A stretch of DNA of 64,000 nt, from assembly GCA_036583965.1 (NCBI GenBank), contig JAZBQD010000021.1:20985620-21049619 (forward strand). The letters run 5' to 3'. Shown here piece by piece: positions 56,874 to 64,000 of the stretch (positions are counted from its first letter, which is position 1; every line of letters starts with the position of its first letter). This DNA comes from Prunella strophiata. Its lineage: Eukaryota; Chordata; Aves; Passeriformes; Prunellidae. The notes below the pieces were generated by a model. It saw nothing but the letters and a program-made list of their open reading frames with translations, was not told the origin of the DNA and searched no databases. The translations under genes were made by a program, and so were the position numbers.

Positions 56874-57075
56874 TCACAGAATCCCAGTCTGCTCTGCTTT
56901 TGAAGGGACCTGAAAGCTCACCCAGCCCACCCCCTGCCCTGGGCAGGGACACCTCACACTACCCCAGGGTGCCTCCAAGCCCTGTCCAGCCTGGCCTTGG
57001 ACAGTGCCAGGGATCCAGGGGCAGCCACAGCTGCTCTGGGCACCTGTGCCAGGGTCTCAGCACTCTGTGAGTAAA
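56874..57075 (-). mobile_element. CR1 LINE, 3'-end fragment
   Basis: The plus strand is the reverse complement of a CR1 3' end: TCACAGAATCCCAG, TGAAGGGACCTGAAAGCTC, CCTGCCCTGGGCAGGGACACC, written here in parts CCTGCCCTGGG and CAGGGACACC, then GCCTCCAAGCCCTGTCCAGC. It runs on to GAGTAAAGAAAATTATG, the degraded codons of a KKFF-type motif in ORF2. About 200 bp remains on the minus strand. Confidence 0.9.
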
Positions 57076-58840
57076 GAAAATTATGGGTGATAACACAAGA
57101 CTTACCTTGAAGTGCTCAACCCATAACATATACAGAAAATCCCAGCAGTCTTGAACAGTTTTACATGGGTAACTTCCACTTTGTGTTTTTAACTCCAGGA
57201 GCAGCTGTCGGTGGACTCTTACAGTGATTAAACTCAAACATCTGGCAGAGCAGGTTATCGTCTTATTCTGTCTTCTAGTGCAGAAGATACTGTATGAGGA
57301 CATGAAACAGAAATGTTTTCTTGCTTTTCTCCAAAGGTATGGAGGGAAAAATGAAAAATAAGGTTGAGGAAGAAATAACTAGTTTGAAAGAGATTTTTTT
57401 TGTGTGCATTTTGTAAGTTATGTCTGAGGAAAGAAGGGAAGGAGGAGAGGGGCAGGAAAGGGGTTGGGATGAGTGGTGTGTTAGTACATTTTGTCAGTAA
57501 GCAAAGATCCTTAATAGTGGTCTTCCAGTGGGCAGGGACCAGTGGGACAGGGTATATGGACACTGTATAACTGGAGAGAACACCATTACAATGGGAAAAC
57601 CTGTTTGAACAAGCATGTGGAGGAGCTGAGATGAAAATGCACTGGACATCGTGATTCAGTTGAACTTTTTTGGTGCTGACAAAATGTTTCCAAATCAGTT
57701 TGATAATATCTCTGTTTGGGAAAGATACACTGAGATAGGAGGAAAAAAAATTCAAGTCTTCTCTGTGTATGCAGAATCTCTGTTGCAGCTCCCGTGGGAG
57801 TCAAAGTTCTTGCTTAGCATACAAAGGCTTAGGAGTTTTATAGTGTTCAGACTCTTAATCTACAGAGTGTAATTTAATCCTCTTTTATCTGGCTGCACCA
57901 CAAAGCCCCAGTTGTAAATAAATCCTATGGTGATGTGGATGCAGCTGCAGCTGCTGCTTCTTCACCTGCACCCGGTAAATATTTCTGCAAAACAGATGAA
58001 ATTAGGTGGTGAACCTGAAACATAAGGAGTGGGATGTGCAGAGGGGAAGGCTGGACGCAGCAGAGCTTAAACACAAGTGATGGCTCTGAGTGGCTGCTCA
58101 GCCGCCTGCCGATAGCAATGATTTTCTGTTTTCCTGAGACCTGCTGCTTTGCCCTCCGCTCCTCAGGGCTGTGCAGCATTGGGAAGGCACAGGAATCCTC
58201 CAGACTGGCTTTACAAATGTTACCAGCTGGGAGATGGGGTCAAATGGAAGGTGAATTAATTTGTGCTGTATAAAGCACGGCCCTCGTGTAACGCCCATTC
58301 TGCTGTGTTCACGTTGGATGCCAGACCCCTGTGTTGTCACCTCCAGGTCGAGCTGTGGTGCTGACCTCTGTGGGAAAGCTTTATTTGCATATTAAAATGA
58401 TCAACGTGCTTGACTAGGGAATACTGTTTTTCTTTTTTTTTTTTGGCACTTTTGTCATGGCAATGGCAGTTTTCCATAGTGCTGAGATACATGCAACTAG
58501 GATAGCTCCATAGTTCCTAAAATAACTCTTCCCAGCTACAGAGGAGAAGCTTCCATTCAACAGGTAGTAAATTGGCTTTCTTGGATGAGGGTCATGGCTG
58601 AAGTGGACTGGAAATCAGAGTCCAGACTGGAGCCAGAATTTAGGAGTGAAATGGAGGTACTGGCCTGGAGAACATGCAGCTGCATGTGTAAGTGGAAGTT
58701 TTCATTCTAGGAAACTCTGCTCCCAGATCTCTGCTACTGCCTGGGTAGGTTTCTACTGAGCTCAGTAAAGCCCTGGAAACTGCTGAGGTAGCATACATTG
58801 CCTGGTGGGTTGGAGGTGGGCTTTGGGTGAGACTAAGTCT
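57076..58840. other. Gene-free stretch, candidate conserved part at 57890-58440
   Basis: A 166-codon minus frame (57255-57755) resembles nothing known. From 57890 to 58440 the sequence is complex, with CpGs near 58095-58110, a TTATTTGCATATTAAAATG stretch (near 58380) and a half X-box CATGGCAATGG (58457-58467). It may contain an enhancer. Confidence 0.3.
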
Positions 58841-58868
58841 GATGATGTGTGAGATCACACACATCATC
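58841..58868. repeat. Perfect inverted repeat, 11-bp stem
   Basis: GATGATGTGTG (58841-58851) pairs perfectly with CACACATCATC (58858-58868) across a 6-nt AGATCA loop. The centre TGTGTGA-GA-TCACACA is a head-to-head pair of sequences close to the T-box half site (GGTGTGA). It may be a protein-binding palindrome or a small hairpin. No RNA precursor is recognisable. Confidence 0.8.
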
Positions 58869-59200
58869 TTTTGTTCCCTCCAAGTGGCAAGCCAGCTCAC
58901 GTAACTTCAGATTCACATCTCATCAAAGCTTCAGAAGGCAAATGTTAAAGAAAAAATAAGACAGAAGAATGGCATTTTCTTTCAAAAGTTGTTCCAAAGA
59001 GGTTGTATCCATCATTGGGGAAGAAAGGGAACGTGGGGCAGGGAGAGGGAGATTCAAACAACAGTGCTGATGCATGAATATTTTGACGAGCACTTGATCT
59101 GCAGAAGCTTCTGTTGTGGGTGCATTACATCATGTCTTTGTGTGCTGTCCTTGATTTACCTCCCTGTCCTTGGCTGGTTTTACAGCCGTGGCCCACGCTG
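58869..59200. other. Gene-free stretch
   Basis: Mixed sequence with nothing recognisable. Confidence 0.3.
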
Positions 59201-60010
59201 ACCCGGCCCGGCCGCGGGGAGGATCAGCTATTCCTCCCCAGACAGCGATCCCCCTCTGCCCCGTGCCGTGCAGCTCTTCTAATGACATCCTCAGTACCAG
59301 CCCAAGATGAATAATAAAAACTGCTGCCATTGGTCCCAGAAGGGCCTTCCGAGGAGGTTTGTTTCAGAATAATGAGTATGGAAATTCTGCATCCATAATG
59401 AACTGCAAGCAGTCTTCCAACTCACTCGTGCCGAAAATTCACACTTGCCTTTCCCATAACTTGTCACTTTTCTTTTATTATTATTGTTCAATATGTAAAC
59501 AAGGCCAAGAAACTCTTTGTTCCTTTGTGCCTCCTTACATTTGTCCATTAATCCCAGTCTCCCTCCCCTCCCCCCAACACAGGCAGGATTACACAAAGCA
59601 AAAGTCATTAATTTTTATCTCTGACTATCTGTGGGCTTTTTAATGTGGCCTGGCTTGCTTATGCACCAGCAATTACATGTCATAAGTGCTTGTAGATGCT
59701 GCAGCAGTATCGCGGGCTGATGAATCACTGCCTTCCCCTCTGATTAGTATGCGAGGGGCTGTGCTCTTCTTTGAGCAGCTGGCATGCCAATGAGGATCTG
59801 GCTCTGCTGGTCAAGGCATCTGGACATGAATTCAATATGGATTGCTTTAATTAAATGGCTAAGCACACAAGGAGCTAAGGAACAACTCCATCATTGAGTG
59901 AAACTTGAAAATAAAGTCGACGTGAGAGCTGTAGGTAGTAGGAATTGTTTAAACACCTGTTGGCTCTCTGGTGAACCTGCGGGTTCCTGTTTCCTTAATG
60001 AAGTTCCTGC
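59201..60010. promoter_or_regulatory. Strong candidate conserved non-coding block
   Basis: Three segments look constrained. The first, 59280-59420, has TAATGACATCC and GAATAATAAAAAC. The second is 59440-59510. The third, 59640-59900, has AGCAATTACATG, TGATGAATCACTG and GCTTTAATTAAATGGC. They are complex and free of simple repeats, and contain many homeodomain and bZIP-like cores. No coding frame above 105 codons crosses them. Confidence 0.45.
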
Positions 60011-61880
60011 AAGTGGCTGAAAATTCTTCCTGATTTGTTCCTCAGATACATCTCATTTCTAAAATCAGGTTTATCCTCAAAAGTTTAGGAATAGGTGAAC
60101 ATTTCTCTGCTCTTTATAGGAATTGTTATTCTTTTTAAAAAGTAAGATAATTGCAATTTGTAGAAGCAGTTGTTTTAAGGAGGGATTGGGCAGCTGTATG
60201 TGATGCCAGTGGGATGTGGAAAGTAGCAAAACATTTCTGAATATGCCAGGGTGGAGCAGTAAGAGATGAGAGTGAAAAGCACTGCAAAAGACTTCCTGTG
60301 CCCACTTGGAAAGTCTGAATTAGACCAATTGAAATAAATACTAAGGGTATATTTCCTCCAACTTGGTATGAGTCTTTACAAAATGGAACTGTGAAGCCTG
60401 TTCGTCGCTTTTAGATTTTTCTGTTCTAGTCTTGATTTCTGCTCTACAACTTCCTGTACTGGACATTGAAGAATTGAGTCACACTGAAAGATTCCAAGTT
60501 CATTTAAACTGTTGAGTTTATTGACTAAAATGTTATCAATAAAAATGAGGCCTTCCAATATATGAAGTTAGATTCCCAGACTGCTTCCAGACCAGCCCCT
60601 TACCTCTGTGCTCCTGCCAGCACTGTCATATTGACTCATGCAAAATATGATATTTACCTTAGATCACCAGAATCCCTTTGTTGTTTGAAAAGCTCCTACA
60701 AACTGAACGTGGAGCAATGGCTGTGCAGATGTACAGATGCACTCCACAGGCTTTTTGTGCCCACATGCCCTTTCCAGCTGCTGCCATCCTCTCCTGCCTG
60801 GCTGCCCATGGATGGATAGGGAACCTCTGGGTGGGAAGGGTGTAGGATTCTCTGGGCTTTGCAAGCACGGAAAAACTTCACGGGTACAGGTGTGTGCAGA
60901 GAAAAAGGAAACAGCAAATGAATGGTGAGGGATTGGTCTTTGATGCCTTGTGGTTGGGAAATCGTGAGGTTTGGCCCAAGCCCACCTCTGGCATTAATGA
61001 TTTAATGATTTCAGGCACTTTGTAGCTGTTTTGGCCCTCAGAAGGGAAGGCGAGTGTGGCTGTTGTGATGGCTTGATAGACACCAGAAGATTGCTTTTCT
61101 TTCCTTCTACATGCAGTTTACCATCCTTACGAGGTCATTTTTGTTCACTGTTTTGGGGAGCAGGACAAAGCTGTTGTTTCATCAGTGGCAGAGATTAAAT
61201 GAATCCTCCTCTGCTCCCACATCTGCTAAAATCTGGGGCCTCTGTGCCCTCCATGGTGGGGACACACATGGGTGACTCCAAAGCCACCTCCTCACCCAAG
61301 GTGAGCCTCACTGCATCCTCATTCTGCAAATTAAATTAAAACAGAATCTGGATTAAGGGTATTTCCCCCCATGTTTTATATTTTAAGAGACTTTCTCATG
61401 TCTGTTGTATGGTGCACATGCTTCATAAACCAAAGAGATTCATCCTGTCCTTCATCTAAACGAGGGACAAGGGAATGATGAGTTCCCCGGTGGTATCACC
61501 ATTTTCTGTGCTATAAGGGAGAGGTGTAAATCTGTTAAAATTAAAAGAATTGCAGAAAACACACCAATAACATGGCAACAGGGATATCTTCTTGATAATC
61601 TTGGGTATTCATTGTGACTAAATAGATGTTGCGCAATTTCCCACTTGCTAGTTGTTTGGGATTTTAATGTAAATTACAAACTACGTGATTGCACTTCACT
61701 GCTGCAGCAGCTATTTCTTCAGCTTTATCTTTACCACAATTGGTTTTGTGTTGATGGGATCTCCAGTGATTCCCTTCCTTTCCCAATTCATTTTTTTGCC
61801 ATGACTCCTTGAGGTCACATCCTAAAGAAGTTCAGTGCTCTCTGGATGATGCCACTCACGTACGGAAAGCATCCTTTGCT
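60011..61880. other. Gene-free stretch
   Basis: Mixed to AT-rich sequence. Frames stay below 90 codons. A half X-box CATGGCAAC lies at 61571-61579. I recognise no RNA gene or mobile element. Confidence 0.4.
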
Positions 61881-62215
61881 TCTAAAGGCAGATTTTTCTA
61901 TCCAAGCAAAATTTAGTTTATCATCTCTGTAGCTGTTACTCATCTCTGATACACATCTAGAACTCAGTTTATCCCCCTCGTTTTCCCCTGCCCCCCAAAA
62001 CTGCCCTCTCCACCTTTGTTCTGCAGGTCCCTCCTCCTGCGCTGGCGCCCGTCGCGGCTCGCGCCGAGCGGCTGCTCCAGCGCACAGGATGCTATGCTCA
62101 GTGCAACCCAGTTTGCTCTCATCATTTTAATAGTGGACCGAAGGTATGTTGCCATGTGAACAAGTCATCAAGTCACCATGGCAACTGGCTGGATTGCAGC
62201 ACCGCTCAGAGGACT
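61881..62215. promoter_or_regulatory. Candidate regulatory block with CpG patch and X-box
   Basis: A compact CpG-dense stretch (62036-62090) leads into non-repetitive sequence with CATTTTAATAGTGG, followed by two X-box-like motifs at 62148-62161 and 62172-62185. The arrangement mirrors the CpG/CRE/X-box block near 17.9-18.1 kb. A T/C-rich run (62220-62257) ends the block. Confidence 0.45.
62172..62185. promoter_or_regulatory. RFX X-box motif (full consensus)
   Basis: GTCACCATGGCAAC fits GTNRCC-AT-RGYAAC at every position. A weaker copy, GTTGCCATGTGAAC, starts 24 bp upstream at 62148 and has one good half site. The motif is exact. Binding by RFX factors is a prediction. Confidence 0.6.
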
Positions 62216-63317
62216 GGACTTTTTTTTTTTTCCCTTTTTCCCCCCCCTTTTTTTTCCTACTCGGTGCTTTTCCTATTGTTAAGTCTGCTGAAGGGCTCAC
62301 AATGGGAGGATTCAGGCTGCTTTGGGAAGCAGCTTTTCATTTAAACCTGGAAGTTGTTGTATAAACAGCAAGGCCAGCGTGCCATGGGATTCGCTTTCAA
62401 GGCAGACTTGAGGAGGGCTTTGAAGCAGGACCCCGGTGTGTTCTGCAGCTTGATCAGGACTGAGACAATTACACGTCTTGGCACCTTTCAGACTCCTCTC
62501 CACACTCCCCTCTGCTGCCCACAGTGGGGTCCCAGACGCTCAGCTGTGGATTGGGTGACCCCCGGACAGCCCTTTGCTGCTGCTGTGAGCCTTTTTTGCT
62601 TTTGGAGATATCAGTAGGCCAAAATTAGACACACTGAGAGGTTTCATTTTATTTAGGGTTTTTTTTCCACCTTCTCCATCCCACGTCACATAGGCAGCTT
62701 CCAACACCAAGCAGTGGGGGCAGAGGAGCAACATGAAAAGATAAATGATTCAGGCACTCAGACATGAGAGCGGTGAGAGCCTCGCGTGTGCATCCCTACG
62801 CACAGGAATGCTGACGGAATACGTAGGACTCTTCAGAAGGCTGAGGAAAAAATATGCAAATAAAATACAGCTATTAAGCCTGAACTGTGAAACGTTAGTT
62901 TATACATTAAATTCCAGTAATTCAAATTATTTTTTTTTCCCCTGATACTACATGAGAACATAGAGGCTGGGATGGTGGGGATCATTCCCAGCCCCTTCCC
63001 AGGTATGGATTGTTCTGTCCACAGTCCTGGTGTGGCATAAAGAGCTCTTAGGCAAAGGGCGTCTCCTGTAGAATTTCCAGAGCTCAGGTAGCAGCATGTG
63101 AGATGGTAGCACGTTCTGATCTGCTGCAAGTACAACTGGGTAACCTCAAGAGACCCCTCAGCCTGCCTGGATCCAGTTCTGGCATGGCCCTCCTGTGTGA
63201 TTCTGCCCCGTGGCAGCAGATGAGTAAGATCAGGAATGAAGCAGGAGAAAGAACAACCCCAAATATGGCTGAAGAGTCATTGGGCCAGGAACTGCTGCTG
63301 GTGGCTGGTCTTCACCA
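62216..63317. other. Gene-free stretch
   Basis: Starts with T/C-rich runs (62220-62257). The part 62740-62920 is complex, with CpGs and an exact octamer ATGCAAAT (62854-62861), and may be another conserved element. Otherwise nothing is recognisable. Confidence 0.35.
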
Positions 63318-63570
63318 GCTCACCAAGGTTGGAAGGGACCTTTAAGATCATCAGGTCCAACCATCACCCCAACACCACCACAACCACCCCTAAACCACAT
63401 CCCAAGTGCCACATCCAGATGTCTCTTGAATACTTCCAGAGAGGGTGACTCCAACCCTTCCCTGGGCAACTTATTCCAGTGCCTGACCACTCTTTCAGGG
63501 AAAAATATTTTGTTAATATCGAATCTGTCTTGATGTGCTGATGCAAGCTGGAGATCAGATCTGAGCACAC
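63318..63570 (-). mobile_element. CR1 LINE, 3' portion with ORF2 end
   Basis: The plus strand is the reverse complement of a CR1 copy: AAGGTTGGAAGGGACC, TTTAAGATCATCAGGTCCAA at the 3' side, then the coding end of ORF2. At least 250 bp is recognisable, making it the longest songbird-type CR1 fragment that still reads as protein. It lies on the minus strand. A second CR1 in the same orientation starts about 190 bp to the right. Confidence 0.9.
63320..63530 (-). pseudogene. CR1 ORF2 C-terminal remnant
   Basis: The minus frame reads DRFDINKIFFPERVVRHW, then NKLPREGLESPSLEVFKRHL. This is the hallmark C-terminus of the CR1 endonuclease/reverse transcriptase polyprotein (FF-x-x-RVV-x-HWN-x-LPRE, SLEVFK). 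The frame ends shortly after at 63320 with the PDDL motif typical of the family terminus. Upstream, beyond about 63560, the frame stays open but is no longer CR1-like. No catalytic domain is present, so it is a dead fragment. Confidence 0.9.
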
Positions 63571-63759
63571 AGGGCAGTTTCGCTCTGGGTGAAGAACAGA
63601 GGTGCAGGTGCTGTTTGGCTGGTGCTTGGGATAGTGAACAAAATGCAACAATGTGCAGCTTTGGACACAAGACAGCTGTGCTTGTCACTGGTGCTGGCCT
63701 GGAGCACATCAGCACCAGCAGCAGAAGGATCGTGGTGCCATCCTACTGTGTCTGCGTGT
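63571..63759. other. Linker between two CR1 copies
   Basis: About 190 bp that I cannot assign. It may be diverged CR1 sequence or older host DNA. Confidence 0.3.
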
Positions 63760-64000
63760 CATCAAATCCCAGAGTGGTGGGGTGGGAAGGGACCTTAAAC
63801 TTCATCCCATTCCACCCCGTGCCTAGGACACCTTCCACTATCCCAGGTTGCTCCAAGCCTTGTCCAGCCTGGCCTTGGACACTTCCAGGGATCCAGGCAC
63901 AGCCTCTGGGCACCCTGTGCCAGGGCCTCCCCATTCTCACAGTGAAGAATTTCTTCCCATGACCCCATGCCTGCACGTGGGGCTGCTGTGTTTGTGGTGC
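63760..64000 (-). mobile_element. CR1 LINE, 3' portion, runs off the window
   Basis: The plus strand is the reverse complement of a songbird-type CR1 end: AAATCCCAGAGTGGTGGGG, GGGAAGGGACCTTAAACTTC, AGGACACCTTCCACTATCCC and following. The minus frame gives KKFFTVRMGRPWHRVPRG, the ORF2 C-terminal motif with some substitutions. The element continues past the window edge, so its 5' extent is unknown. Confidence 0.9.

Noticed and set aside
1..64000. CRISPR arrays, operons, integrons or phage modules
   Set aside because: No spaced direct repeats, no compact coding and no bacterial signals. All mobile-element evidence is avian CR1.

Overview
This window is nuclear DNA from a bird, most probably a songbird (Passeriformes). 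The evidence is at least ten fragments of CR1 non-LTR retrotransposons, several with the 3' end sequence common in passerine genomes. The rest is long AT-rich stretches mixed with short CpG-dense patches, many homopolymer and microsatellite tracts, and no compact coding. Nothing looks bacterial, plasmid, phage or organellar.

I find no protein-coding gene, no convincing exon, and no tRNA, rRNA or other recognisable RNA gene. The longest open frames (251, 234, 212 and 205 codons) match no family I know, and most lie in GC-rich patches where stop codons are rare. The only recognisable coding remnants are C-terminal pieces of the CR1 ORF2 reverse transcriptase (best at 43873-43962, 63320-63530 and about 55640-55710). 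The window is best read as a gene desert or a very large intron. I cannot name the locus.

Layout. 1-18.6 kb holds the strongest CpG-dense patches (about 3.1, 5.1-5.4, 7.5-8.0, 9.8-10.3 and 18.35-18.55 kb). Between them lie AT-rich stretches full of TAAT-type homeodomain core sites, a GC-rich minisatellite (4.65-4.85 kb) and a degenerate GT tract (12.9-13.15 kb). 18.6-36.8 kb is mostly unremarkable, with candidate conserved non-coding blocks near 22.5, 23.4-24.9, 28.2-28.9, 29.6-30.4 and 32.3 kb. 36.8-37.4 kb is a strong candidate conserved block. 37.4-64 kb has more CR1 (41.6, 43.8, 51.3, 55.6, 56.9, 63.3 and 63.8 kb) and candidate conserved blocks at 42.7, 48.2, 52.1, 53.1, 56.2, 58.1, 59.2-59.9 and 62.1 kb.

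If the candidate blocks are real, the window would work as a distal cis-regulatory landscape for a developmental gene outside it. The best concrete signals are RFX X-box motifs (18071-18084 and 62172-62185), a palindromic CRE (17879-17886), a cluster of perfect inverted repeats (28813-28870), an 11-bp-stem inverted repeat (58841-58868) and an 11-bp triplication with E2F-like cores in a CpG-dense patch (5317-5350). I did not find a novel multi-gene system.
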